DNA from: CAYQDB01 sp964416195
Lineage (GTDB): Bacteria > Zixibacteria > MSB-5A5 > GN15 > FEB-12
NCBI GenBank assembly: GCA_964416195.1
Contig: CAYQDB010000012.1
Span: 1-64,000, forward strand
Reading direction: 5' to 3'
Length of the DNA stretch: 64,000 nucleotides
Shown: positions 8,301 through 17,730 of the stretch, one piece after another
Position numbering within the stretch: the first letter of the stretch is position 1
Layout: every line of letters begins with the position of its first letter
Position numbers and translations under genes: made by a program
The notes under the pieces: model-generated
Databases searched by the model: none
Seen by the model: only the letters and a program-made list of their open reading frames with translations
Told to the model about the DNA's origin: nothing

Positions 8301-9085
8301 AAATGGAGATCGAGGTTGACAAGGTTGTCCGTGGTGTTGAGCTTCCTCCCGGCGTCAAGCAACTGGTCAAGGTAACCGTTGCCATTCGCCGGAAGATCTC
8401 TGTCGGTGACAAGATGGCCGGTCGGCACGGCAACAAAGGGGTGGTTTCCAAAATCGTGCCGGTAGAGGATATGCCCTATCTGGGTGATGGCACACCGGTG
8501 GATATTGTCTTGAATCCGCTCGGGGTGCCTTCGCGGATGAACGTCGGACAGATTCTGGAGACACATCTCGGGTGGGCGGCTAAGAAGCTTGGTGAGAACA
8601 TGGCAACACCGGTGTTTGAGGGAGCCAAGGTCGATGACATCAAGGCAAAACTCAAAGAGGCCGGGCTGCCTGAGGACGGCAAAACGACGCTCTATGACGG
8701 ATTCACCGGCGACCCGTTTGACAACCCGGTGACAATCGGCTACATCTATATGCTCAAGCTGTCCCATCTGGTCGATGATAAGATTCATGCCCGCTCTATT
8801 GGCCCCTACTCGCTGGTGACGCAGCAGCCGCTGGGTGGAAAGGCCCAGTTTGGCGGTCAGCGTTTTGGGGAAATGGAAGTCTGGGCGCTGGAGGCATACG
8901 GCGCCGCCTATACGTTGCAGGAGATGTTAACAGTCAAGTCCGACGACGTGACTGGTCGCAGCCGGGTTTACGAAGCCATAGTCAAGGGTGAAAACCCGCC
9001 CGAGCCGGGCTATCCGGAAGCCTTTAACGTCTTGATAAAAGAACTGCAGGCCCTTGGCCTTGATATCAGGCTGTTGGAGAAGTAG
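5312..9085 (+). CDS. rpoB: DNA-directed RNA polymerase beta subunit
   Basis: This is the beta subunit of core RNA polymerase, 1257 residues and full length. The start is TTG, supported by GAGGAGGG just upstream; the next ATG at 5327 lacks such a site. The rifampicin region ([20 protein letters not shown] and the RLSALGPGG that follows) carries the usual sensitive residues Asp, His and Ser at the three main resistance positions. The C-terminal [13 protein letters not shown] and the [18 protein letters not shown] clamp segment are intact. rpoC follows after 67 bases. Confidence 0.98.
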   Translation: [1257 protein letters not shown]

Positions 9086-9152
9086 CCTTGTTGGGAGAGA
9101 TAACACAACTGTCGGCGGAATGCCACAGGTGGTTGATATAAAGGAGCAAACC

Positions 9153-12100
9153 ATGGTCGGTGTGACGGGTCAAAGTGTTGGGCGTCAGAAGAACGTTCCA
9201 GAATTTGCGGCGATCCAGGTCCAGATCGCCTCGCCGGAGGTGATCCTGTCGTGGTCATACGGCGAGGTGACTAAGCCGGAGACAATTAACTATCGCTCCT
9301 TCAAGCCGGAGCGGGACGGTCTGTTTTGCGAGAGAATTTTTGGTCCGGTAAAAGACTGGGAGTGCAACTGTGGTAAGTATAAGCGCATTCGTTTTAGAGG
9401 GATTGTTTGTGATCGCTGCGGGGTGGAAGTAACCCAGTCAAAAGTCCGCCGCGAGCGTATGGGGCATATCGAGTTGGCCGTGCCAGTCTCACATATCTGG
9501 TATTTCAAGTCCCTGCCGTCTCGTATTGGGCATTTGCTTGATCTCTCTATTCGCCAGCTTGAAAAAATACTTTACTATGAATCGTACTTGGTGATCGACC
9601 CCGGTAACTCTTCTTATCAGGTCGGCGATGTTCTGACCGAAGAGGAATTCGTCGAGTTGGAGGAGGCCGGCAAGACGTTTGATGCTCGTATGGGTGCCGA
9701 AGCGATCCGCGAGCTGCTCCGACAAATAGATATTGATGAGACGGCTGTGACGCTCCGTGCTCAGGCGAAAGTAGAAACATCAGTCCAGCGCAAAAAGGAC
9801 GTTCTTAAGCGCCTTCGCATAATTGAATCGTTCCGCCAGTCGCAAAACCGACCGGAATGGATGATCCTGAGCATTATTCCTGTCATTCCCCCTGATCTTC
9901 GACCCCTTGTGCCCCTTGAAGGCGGACGTTTTGCAACCTCTGACTTGAATGATCTATACCGTCGTGTGATCAACCGCAACAACCGTCTAAAGAAGTTGAT
10001 AGATATACAGGCGCCCGACGTCATTCTTCGCAATGAGAAGCGGATGCTTCAGGAAGCTGTTGATGCGCTGCTTGATAATGGCCGTCGGACTCATTCGGTT
10101 CGCGGTGACTCCAAACGCCCGCTCAAATCGCTCTCCGATCTCCTCAAGGGGAAGCAGGGACGCTTTCGCCAGAATCTCCTGGGCAAACGCGTTGATTATT
10201 CCGGTCGTTCGGTCATCGTCGTTGGGCCGGAGCTGAAACTTCATCAGTGCGGTCTGCCTAAGAATATGGCCCTAGAGTTGTTCAAACCTTTCATCATAAT
10301 GAAGCTTGAGGAGAAAGGTTATGTCCAGACCGTGAAATCGGCCAAGAAGTTGGTTGAACGAGAGCGGCCTGAAGTATGGGACATTCTGGAGGAAATTATC
10401 GAGGACCACCCAGTGATGCTCAATCGTGCGCCAACCCTGCACCGCCTGGGCATACAGGCCTTTTACCCTCTGTTGGTGGAGGGAAAAGCGATCAAGTTGC
10501 ATCCCTTGGTATGCGCGGCCTTTAATGCCGACTTTGACGGTGACCAGATGGCGGTCCATGTGCCACTCTCGTTTGAGGCTCAGCTCGAAGCTAAGGTGCT
10601 GATGTTGTCGACCAACAACATCCTGTTACCCTCATCGGGGCGTCCAGTCGCCGTGCCGTCCCAGGATATCGTCCTGGGTTGTTATTACCTGACCAAGCTG
10701 CGTCCCGGGGAGCCCGGAGAAAACATGACCTTCAGCTCGCCTAATGAAGGCCTGTTTGCGTATGATTCCGGCCATGTTGGTCTCCACGCCCCCATCAATG
10801 TCAGGATAGGCAACGAGCGGGTTCAAACAAGCGTTGGCAGGTTGATGTTTAACGAAGTCCTGCCCAAGGCTATGGCGTATTTCAATGATCTCGCTACGAA
10901 GAGTAAACTGGAAGAGCTGGTTGCCAATACGTTCTGGCACCTGGGTCAGAACGAAACGGTTGAGTTTCTGGACCGGCTGAAGTATTATGGTTTCGAGTAC
11001 GCGACCAAAGCTGGAATTACAGTTTCTATCGATGATTTAGTTGTCCCTCGAGAAAAGGACAAACTGATTCAGGGTGCCACCGCGGAAGTGGCCAAGATAC
11101 AGAAGCGCTATGAGCGTGGCGTTATTACCAATGGAGAACGGTATAATCAGGTTATTGATACGTGGACGCGCACAACGAATGAAATATCGAGTGACATGTT
11201 TGAGAATCTGGCGACTGAACAAAACGGTTTTAACCCGGTGTTTATGATGGCCGATTCCGGCGCTCGTGGCTCCAAGGAACAAATCCGCCAGTTAGCTGGG
11301 ATGCGCGGCTTGATGGCGAAGCCCCAGAAGAAAATTACCGGTGGCGTGGGCGAAATTATTGAAAATCCTATTACGGCCAACTTCCGGGAGGGGCTGTCGG
11401 TGCAGCAGTACTTCATCTCCACCCACGGTGCCCGCAAAGGCCTGGCTGACACTGCCCTGAAAACCGCCGATGCCGGCTACCTGACCCGTCGTCTGGTTGA
11501 CGTGGCGCAGGATGTCATCATTCGAGAAGAGGATTGTGGCACTATCCTGGGCTTGGAAGTATCAGCTATCAAGGAAGGTGAAGAGGTAATTGAGTCGTTG
11601 CGCGATCGTATTCTCGGGAGAGTGGCTCTGGATGATGTTTACGACCCGATAACTGACGAGTTGGTCGTCTCCAGCGGCGAAGAAATCCGGGAAGAGCATA
11701 CCGACAAAATCGAAGAGGCTGGGATCGAAACAGTACGGATCCGTTCTGTGCTCACGTGTGAGTCGAAGTATGGTGTTTGTGCCAAGTGCTATGGACGAAA
11801 CCTTGCCACAATGAAATTGGTGAACATCGGCGAGGCTGTAGGTGTCATTGCTGCTCAGTCAATCGGGGAACCCGGCACCCAGCTTACGTTGCGTACCTTC
11901 CACATTGGCGGTGCGGCGGCTCGTATCGCCGAGCAGTCCCAGCTTGAGGCCAAGTATACTGGGAAAATCAAGCTTGAAAACATCAAGTCTGTTGATCGTG
12001 AAGACGGTACTGTAATGGTGACCAGCCGAGAGGGCGTTGGTGAAGCGTACATTATTGACGACAAGGGACGCCTACGGACCAGACTAAAAGTGCCCTACGG

Positions 12101-13259
12101 CGCCCACCTGCTGGTAAAGGATGGGCAAGAGGTGAAGAAGGGGGATGTGATCCTTGAATGGGATCCGTATACCGGGACGATCTTGTGTGAGAAAGATGGG
12201 AAGGTAAAATTCAAGGATATTATAAAGGATGTTTCCTTCCGTGAGACCCACGACGAACAGACCGGGCTTATCCAGTCAATTATTATCGAAACTAAAGATA
12301 AGACTCTGTTCCCCACGGTGCTGATTGAGAACAATCGAGGCAAGACTGTTGGCAGCTATCGCATCCCGACTGATGCCCAGCTACAGGTAGCCGAGGATCA
12401 AGCGGTCAAGGCCGGTGATGTATTGGTGAAAATGCCCCGGGTGATTGCCAAGTCCCGTGACATTACCGGCGGCCTGCCACGCGTAGCGGAACTGTTTGAG
12501 GCTCGCCGTCCTCATGATCCGGCTGTTATTTCTGAGATCGACGGCAACGTTGAGTTTGGGAAAATTATCCGTGGCCAGCAGCAGGTCCTTGTCCAGGGTG
12601 AACACGATGAAGAAAGGGAGTACCTCGTACCGCATGGCAAGCACCTTATGGTTCACGGCGGTGACCGGGTACTGGCCGGGGATAGGCTGTGTGAAGGAGC
12701 GAAAGATCCTCACGACATCCTTGACATTTTGGGTGTGTATGAAGTTCAGGCCTACCTGGTCGGTGAGATCCAGGAAGTATACCGTCTCCAGGGTGTGAAA
12801 ATAAACGACAAACATATCGAGGTTATCGTCCGACAGATGATGCAGAAGGTGCAGATCGAGCATGTCGGCGAGACGAATTTCCTCGAGGGTGAAAAGATAG
12901 ACAAGGTTAAGTTCGCCGAGGAGAACGCGCGCGTAGTTGCAGAAGGGGGAGAGCCGGCGACTTCGAGACCGGTCCTGCTGGGAATCACCAGGGCGTCGCT
13001 GTCCACCGACAGCTTTATTTCTGCTGCCTCCTTTCAGGAAACGACTAAAGTGCTTACGGAGGCGGCCGTCTCGGGAAAAATCGATTACCTGATGGGTTTG
13101 AAAGAGAACGTTATTATTGGTCACCTGATCCCTGCCGGCACCGGTATAAACCGGTACAAGTCTATAATAGTGGAGAGGGAAGAAGAAGCCGAAGCCGCCA
13201 AAGAAGCAGGGGAAGAGAAAGAAGCTGTAGTGGCTGACATTTTTGACGAAAAGGCTTGA
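9153..13259 (+). CDS. rpoC: DNA-directed RNA polymerase beta' subunit
   Basis: This is the catalytic beta' subunit, 1368 residues. The ATG at 9153 is preceded by AAGGAG, so the open frame reaching back to 9054 is not used. It has an N-terminal zinc site (CNCGKYKRIRFRGIVCDRCG), the absolutely conserved NADFDGDQMAVH that binds the catalytic magnesium, the trigger-loop region, a second zinc cluster (CESKYGVCAKCYG), and a C-terminal Glu/Ala-rich tail. The coding end overlaps a TTGACA promoter-like box. Confidence 0.98.
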   Translation: MVGVTGQSVGRQKNVPEFAAIQVQIASPEVILSWSYGEVTKPETINYRSFKPERDGLFCERIFGPVKDWECNCGKYKRIRFRGIVCDRCGVEVTQSKVRRERMGHIELAVPVSHIWYFKSLPSRIGHLLDLSIRQLEKILYYESYLVIDPGNSSYQVGDVLTEEEFVELEEAGKTFDARMGAEAIRELLRQIDIDETAVTLRAQAKVETSVQRKKDVLKRLRIIESFRQSQNRPEWMILSIIPVIPPDLRPLVPLEGGRFATSDLNDLYRRVINRNNRLKKLIDIQAPDVILRNEKRMLQEAVDALLDNGRRTHSVRGDSKRPLKSLSDLLKGKQGRFRQNLLGKRVDYSGRSVIVVGPELKLHQCGLPKNMALELFKPFIIMKLEEKGYVQTVKSAKKLVERERPEVWDILEEIIEDHPVMLNRAPTLHRLGIQAFYPLLVEGKAIKLHPLVCAAFNADFDGDQMAVHVPLSFEAQLEAKVLMLSTNNILLPSSGRPVAVPSQDIVLGCYYLTKLRPGEPGENMTFSSPNEGLFAYDSGHVGLHAPINVRIGNERVQTSVGRLMFNEVLPKAMAYFNDLATKSKLEELVANTFWHLGQNETVEFLDRLKYYGFEYATKAGITVSIDDLVVPREKDKLIQGATAEVAKIQKRYERGVITNGERYNQVIDTWTRTTNEISSDMFENLATEQNGFNPVFMMADSGARGSKEQIRQLAGMRGLMAKPQKKITGGVGEIIENPITANFREGLSVQQYFISTHGARKGLADTALKTADAGYLTRRLVDVAQDVIIREEDCGTILGLEVSAIKEGEEVIESLRDRILGRVALDDVYDPITDELVVSSGEEIREEHTDKIEEAGIETVRIRSVLTCESKYGVCAKCYGRNLATMKLVNIGEAVGVIAAQSIGEPGTQLTLRTFHIGGAAARIAEQSQLEAKYTGKIKLENIKSVDREDGTVMVTSREGVGEAYIIDDKGRLRTRLKVPYGAHLLVKDGQEVKKGDVILEWDPYTGTILCEKDGKVKFKDIIKDVSFRETHDEQTGLIQSIIIETKDKTLFPTVLIENNRGKTVGSYRIPTDAQLQVAEDQAVKAGDVLVKMPRVIAKSRDITGGLPRVAELFEARRPHDPAVISEIDGNVEFGKIIRGQQQVLVQGEHDEEREYLVPHGKHLMVHGGDRVLAGDRLCEGAKDPHDILDILGVYEVQAYLVGEIQEVYRLQGVKINDKHIEVIVRQMMQKVQIEHVGETNFLEGEKIDKVKFAEENARVVAEGGEPATSRPVLLGITRASLSTDSFISAASFQETTKVLTEAAVSGKIDYLMGLKENVIIGHLIPAGTGINRYKSIIVEREEEAEAAKEAGEEKEAVVADIFDEKA

Positions 13260-13281
13260 CAGAAGGATGTTTGGCTATAAA
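13256..13281 (+). promoter_or_regulatory. Weak promoter candidate before rpsL
   Basis: TTGACA (13256-13261) overlaps the rpoC stop codon and TATAAA follows at 13276-13281. The spacer is only 14 bases, shorter than the usual 16-18; TAAATT two bases later would give 16. It could provide extra transcription of rpsL-rpsG. The spacing makes it doubtful. Confidence 0.3.
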
Positions 13282-13327
13282 TTGGTTTTTCTGTGCAAAA
13301 ACATGAGTTTGGAATACAGGTGAGATT

Positions 13328-13702
13328 TTGCCGACCATAAGCCAATTGATTCGGAAGGGAAGGAAACGGGTCATTGAAAAGACAAAGACCCCCGCACTGG
13401 GTTCCAGCCCACAAAGGCGAGGGGTCTGTACTCGTGTCTATACCTCAACTCCCAAGAAGCCGAACTCGGCCTTGCGGAAGGTAGCGCGAGTGCGCCTGAC
13501 CAACCAGATTGAGGTAACAGCATATATCCCGGGGGAAGGTCACAACCTTCAGGAGCACTCGATTGTCCTCATCCGCGGCGGCCGTGTCAAGGATCTCCCG
13601 GGGGTCCGATACCACGTTATTCGGGGTACTATGGATACCTCAGGTGTCGGTGATCGGAAACGAAGTCGGTCAAAATACGGAACCAAGAAGCCCAAGCAGT
13701 AG
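13328..13702 (+). CDS. rpsL: 30S ribosomal protein S12
   Basis: S12 lies at the decoding centre. The 124-residue protein starts at TTG (the family start MPTISQLIR) behind AGGTGAG. The conserved TPKKPNSALRKVARVRL and PGEGHNLQEHS segments are present, and the lysines that change in streptomycin-resistant mutants are wild type. It opens the str group rpsL-rpsG-fusA-tuf. Confidence 0.97.
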   Translation: MPTISQLIRKGRKRVIEKTKTPALGSSPQRRGVCTRVYTSTPKKPNSALRKVARVRLTNQIEVTAYIPGEGHNLQEHSIVLIRGGRVKDLPGVRYHVIRGTMDTSGVGDRKRSRSKYGTKKPKQ

Positions 13703-13718
13703 GTGGAAGTACTGAGTA

Positions 13719-14189
13719 ATGTCCAGACGAACAAGAGCAATTAAACGTTCGGTAAAACCGGACTTTAAGTACGGGGATAAGCTGGTTACACAGTTTGTTT
13801 CTTGCATGATGAAAAGCGGAAAGCGCTCTAATGCCGAGGGGTGCTTGTATTCTGCCCTTGACATGTTGGAGAAGAAATCCGGGCAGAGCGGGTTGGATGT
13901 GTTCCGCAAGGCGGTCAACAATGTCAAGCCGGTTCTGGAGGTGAAATCGCGTAGAGTAGGCGGTGCAACCTACCAGGTGCCGGTTGAAGTACGACCGGGT
14001 CGTCGTACGGCTCTGGCCATCAGATGGATCAGGACCTATGCGGTAGCCCGAAGCGGTAAGTCTATGGCTGAGAAGTTGTCGGCCGAGTTGCTGGCGGCAT
14101 CAAATAACGAAGGTGCTTCGATTAAGAAGAAGGAGGATACACACAAGATGGCGGAGGCTAATAGAGCCTTCGCGCATTTCAAGTGGTAG
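13719..14189 (+). CDS. rpsG: 30S ribosomal protein S7
   Basis: S7 nucleates assembly of the 30S head and contacts E-site tRNA. At 156 residues it is normal length, with the family segments RRTRAIKRSVKPD near the N-terminus and RRVGGATYQVPVEV in the middle. It starts 16 bases after rpsL. A 214-base gap with promoter-like elements separates it from fusA. Confidence 0.97.
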   Translation: MSRRTRAIKRSVKPDFKYGDKLVTQFVSCMMKSGKRSNAEGCLYSALDMLEKKSGQSGLDVFRKAVNNVKPVLEVKSRRVGGATYQVPVEVRPGRRTALAIRWIRTYAVARSGKSMAEKLSAELLAASNNEGASIKKKEDTHKMAEANRAFAHFKW

Positions 14190-14303
14190 CATTGCTCTTC
14201 CGATGGGGAAGATTGCTGCCCCCAGTAGCGTTGATCGACAGTGGGTGAAATTTACTCGTAAGGTGTGAGTGGCAAGCGCGGCGTGGCCAAGAGAGTGACC
14301 GCG

Positions 14304-14353
14304 TTGTTTTCTATCCTTCACTGGTGGATATAATTGAGTCGGCCGACGTCGGC
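14304..14353 (+). promoter_or_regulatory. Candidate fusA-tuf promoter with downstream palindrome
   Basis: A perfect -10 box TATAAT (14329-14334) is preceded by a poor -35 (TTGTTT, 14304-14309, 19-base spacer). Immediately downstream is a perfect 12-bp palindrome GCCGACGTCGGC (14342-14353), overlapped by a second one, GTCGGCCGAC. The palindrome covers the expected transcription start, where a dimeric repressor could bind. Both roles are inferred. Confidence 0.4.
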
Positions 14354-14403
14354 ATGATGGTTATGCATGGATAAACTTGTGTGGTTCCGTCAGGTAGTTA
14401 GTT

Positions 14404-16485
14404 ATGTCAGGGGAATTGGAGTTGCAGAAGGTGCGCAACACTGGTATCATGGCGCATATCGATGCTGGCAAGACGACCACCACCGAACGTATTCTCTTCT
14501 ACACGGGGAAGACGCACCGGATTGGAGAGGTTGACGATGGCGCAGCGACCATGGACTGGATGGAGCAGGAAAAGGAGCGAGGTATTACTATCACCTCGGC
14601 TGCTACTACCTGTTACTGGCGCGATTACACAATCAATATCATTGATACTCCCGGTCACGTAGATTTTACCGTTGAAGTGGAACGTTCGTTGCGCGTCCTT
14701 GACGGGGCTATTGCGCTTTTCTGTGCCGTAGGCGGAGTTGAGCCGCAATCGGAAACGGTCTGGCGGCAGGCTGATAAGTATTGTGTGCCCCGAATTGCCT
14801 ATATCAATAAGATGGACCGCACCGGCGCTAGTTTTGCCAAGACACTCCAAGTGATGAACGAACGCTTCACCTCCGCCTGCGTGCCTATCACGATACCTGC
14901 TGGCGAAGGAGGGCTTTTCAGCGGTGTTATTGATCTGTTGACAATGAAATTCCGCGTTTATAACGAGGCTTCACAGGGTACCACCTACGAGGACCTGGAT
15001 GTCCCCGAAGATATGCTTGCCACCGCCAACGAATACCGCGAAAAGCTACTTGAGGCGGTCGCTGAATATGACGACCGTCTGCTGGAGCAGTTTCTGCACG
15101 ACGAGCCTCTGGACCCCCGCGGGGTTTTGGAGGCGGTGCGGAAGGCAACGATTGAATCGCATATGGTGCCAGTGTTGTGCGGTTCTTCGTTTAAGAACAA
15201 AGGGGTTCAGAAGCTTCTCGATGCGGTAGTAGATTTTCTCCCGTCACCATTTGATAAGCCGCCTGTCAAGGGACATGTCCCTGGCAACCTTGGCAAAGTC
15301 ATCGCGCGACGACCCAGTGTAGACGAACCAACGGCGGCACTAGCCTTCAAAATTATTACTGACCCTTACGTGGGGCGGTTGACGTATATGCGCATATATT
15401 CAGGTTCCGTGGCCGCTGGTTCCTATCTTCTGAACACGAACACCGGCAAGAAAGAACGGATTGGTCGTTTGTTGAGAATGCACTCCAACAAGCGAGAGGA
15501 TATTAAGGTAGCCAGAGCCGGGGATATTGTAGCTGCCATTGGGCTTCGTGGAACAACCACCGGTGATACCCTATGCGATCTGAAACATCCGATCGTACTG
15601 GAACGTATGTCGTTTCCTGAGCCGGTTGTGGCGGTAGCTATCGAGCCCAAGACGAGGGTCGATCAGGACAAGTTAGCCGAGGCTCTTACCAAGCTCTCTG
15701 AGGAAGACCCGACATTCCAGGTAAGACACGATGAAGAAACAGCTCAGACTATAATCCGTGGCATGGGGGAGTTGCACCTTGAGATTTTAGTCGAGCGTCT
15801 GATGCGGGAGTTTGGCGTTGGGGCCTCTGTTGGGCGTCCCATGGTTGCCTATAAGGAAGCTATTACCCGCGAAGTGGAATGTGAGGGGAAGTTTATCCGG
15901 CAGTCGGGTGGCAAGGGACACTATGGCCATGTCAAGTTGCGTCTGCGACCTACCGAAGATGGCGCACCCTTCCGCTTTGAAAACAAGCTTGTTGGCGGAA
16001 GTGTTCCCAGGGAATTTGTACCTGCTATCGAGCGCGGGGTCCGGGAGTCACTGGACAACGGCGTTTTAGCTGGTTACCCTATGACCGGAGTTTACTGTGA
16101 GTTATACGATGGCAGTTACCACGAGGTGGACTCTAACGAGATGGCGTTCCGGGTGGCGTCCTCGCGGGCTTTCCTGGACGGTGCCAAAAGGGCCGAGCCT
16201 ATACTTCTGGAACCGATCATGGATGTTGAGGTTGTCGTTCCCGAAGCCTACATGGGAGCTGTAGTTGGGGATTTGAATTCCCGACGCGGTAAGATAAATG
16301 GCATGGTGCCCCATGATGATGTCTCTGTTGTTGCCGTTACAGTGCCACTGTCGGAGATGTTTGGGTATGCCAACACGCTGCGAAACATTTCTCAGGGGAG
16401 AGCGGTCTTCACGATGCAGTTCGCCAAGTACCAGCCGGTACCAAGTGAAGTGTCAAAGAAGATGTTGGAGAACGTAAAAATATAA
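14404..16485 (+). CDS. fusA: Elongation factor G
   Basis: EF-G is the translocation GTPase. The 693-residue protein has AHIDAGKT (17-24), DTPGH, NKMD, and the five-domain architecture through the C-terminal PEAYMGAVVGDLNSRRGKI segment of domain V. The start is ATG. It is immediately followed by the second tuf copy, whose repeat begins inside the fusA stop region. Confidence 0.97.
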   Translation: MSGELELQKVRNTGIMAHIDAGKTTTTERILFYTGKTHRIGEVDDGAATMDWMEQEKERGITITSAATTCYWRDYTINIIDTPGHVDFTVEVERSLRVLDGAIALFCAVGGVEPQSETVWRQADKYCVPRIAYINKMDRTGASFAKTLQVMNERFTSACVPITIPAGEGGLFSGVIDLLTMKFRVYNEASQGTTYEDLDVPEDMLATANEYREKLLEAVAEYDDRLLEQFLHDEPLDPRGVLEAVRKATIESHMVPVLCGSSFKNKGVQKLLDAVVDFLPSPFDKPPVKGHVPGNLGKVIARRPSVDEPTAALAFKIITDPYVGRLTYMRIYSGSVAAGSYLLNTNTGKKERIGRLLRMHSNKREDIKVARAGDIVAAIGLRGTTTGDTLCDLKHPIVLERMSFPEPVVAVAIEPKTRVDQDKLAEALTKLSEEDPTFQVRHDEETAQTIIRGMGELHLEILVERLMREFGVGASVGRPMVAYKEAITREVECEGKFIRQSGGKGHYGHVKLRLRPTEDGAPFRFENKLVGGSVPREFVPAIERGVRESLDNGVLAGYPMTGVYCELYDGSYHEVDSNEMAFRVASSRAFLDGAKRAEPILLEPIMDVEVVVPEAYMGAVVGDLNSRRGKINGMVPHDDVSVVAVTVPLSEMFGYANTLRNISQGRAVFTMQFAKYQPVPSEVSKKMLENVKI

Positions 16486-17713
16486 TAGAGGAGTTCCTCG
16501 GTTATGGCGAAGGAGAAGTTTAAGCGGACGAAGCCGCACGTGAATGTGGGCACGATAGGTCACGTTGATCATGGGAAGACGACGTTGACGGCGGCGATGA
16601 CGATGGTGTTATCCCGTAAGACGGGGACGCAGGTGCGTGATTTTGATTCGATTGACAACGCGCCAGAGGAACGTGAGCGAGGGATCACGATAGCGACGGC
16701 GCACGTGGAGTATGAGAGTGAGAAGCGTCATTATGCTCATGTGGACTGTCCGGGTCATGCGGACTATGTGAAGAACATGATCACGGGGGCGGCTCAGATG
16801 GACGGAGCGATTTTGGTGGTTTCGGCCGCGGATGGTCCGATGCCGCAGACGCGGGAGCACATTTTGTTGGCGCGTCAGGTTGGTGTGCCTTACATCGTGG
16901 TTTATTTGAACAAGGTGGACATGGTGGATGATCCGGAGTTATTGGATTTAGTGGAGTTGGAGGTACGGGATTTACTGAATCAGTATCAATTTCCGGGAGA
17001 TGAGGTGCCGGTGATACGTGGGAGTGCGTTGGAGGCGATGACGGCTGGGGTTGATGAGTCGAAGGGCTTGGATGATCCGGCGTTTAAGTCGATTCATGAG
17101 ATATTGGAGGCATTGGACACGTACATACCGGAGCCGAAGCGTGAGACTGACAAGCCGTTTTTGATGCCGGTGGAGGATGTGTTTAGCATCACGGGTCGTG
17201 GGACGGTAGGTACGGGTCGTGTGGAGCGTGGAGTAATCAAGCAGGGCGACGAGGTGGAGATCATCGGTTTTGGCGAGACGCGCAAGACGGTGGTGACGGG
17301 GGTGGAGATGTTCCGCAAGCTTTTGGATCAGGCTCAGGCGGGTGACAACGTTGGTTTGTTGTTGCGTGGGGTTGACAAGGATGAGTTGGAGCGAGGGATG
17401 GTAGTGGCGAAGCCGGGTTCGGTGATGCCGCACCGTAAGTTTAAGGCGGAGGTGTACGTTTTGACGAAGGAGGAGGGAGGTCGTCACACGCCGTTTTTCA
17501 CAGGTTATCGACCGCAGTTTTATTTTCGGACTACGGACGTGACGGGAGTGGCGCAGTTGCCGGAGGGGATAGAGATGGTGATGCCAGGAGACAATGTAAC
17601 GATAAACGTAGAGTTGATCACGCCGATAGCGATGGAGAAGGAGTTGCGTTTTGCGATTCGCGAGGGAGGTCGCACGGTCGGTGCCGGCGTCATAGCTGAG
17701 ATTATGGAGTAGG
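16481..17713 (+). repeat. Right copy of the 1233-bp tuf direct repeat
   Basis: This is the partner of 516-1748. The repeat begins five bases before the end of fusA and ends one base after the tuf stop codon. Its first ten bases TATAATAGAG therefore encode the end of fusA here but lie in noncoding DNA in the left copy. Confidence 0.9.
16504..17712 (+). CDS. tuf: Elongation factor Tu, copy 2
   Basis: The protein is identical in sequence to copy 1 (402 residues, same GTPase motifs). This is the ancestral str-operon location, directly after fusA and before rpsJ, so copy 1 is probably the derived duplicate or is kept identical by gene conversion from here. It shows the same G-ending codon bias, which contrasts sharply with fusA upstream and rpsJ downstream. 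Confidence 0.98.
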   Translation: MAKEKFKRTKPHVNVGTIGHVDHGKTTLTAAMTMVLSRKTGTQVRDFDSIDNAPEERERGITIATAHVEYESEKRHYAHVDCPGHADYVKNMITGAAQMDGAILVVSAADGPMPQTREHILLARQVGVPYIVVYLNKVDMVDDPELLDLVELEVRDLLNQYQFPGDEVPVIRGSALEAMTAGVDESKGLDDPAFKSIHEILEALDTYIPEPKRETDKPFLMPVEDVFSITGRGTVGTGRVERGVIKQGDEVEIIGFGETRKTVVTGVEMFRKLLDQAQAGDNVGLLLRGVDKDELERGMVVAKPGSVMPHRKFKAEVYVLTKEEGGRHTPFFTGYRPQFYFRTTDVTGVAQLPEGIEMVMPGDNVTINVELITPIAMEKELRFAIREGGRTVGAGVIAEIME

Positions 17714-17730
17714 CGAGGTTCGAGTTTGCC

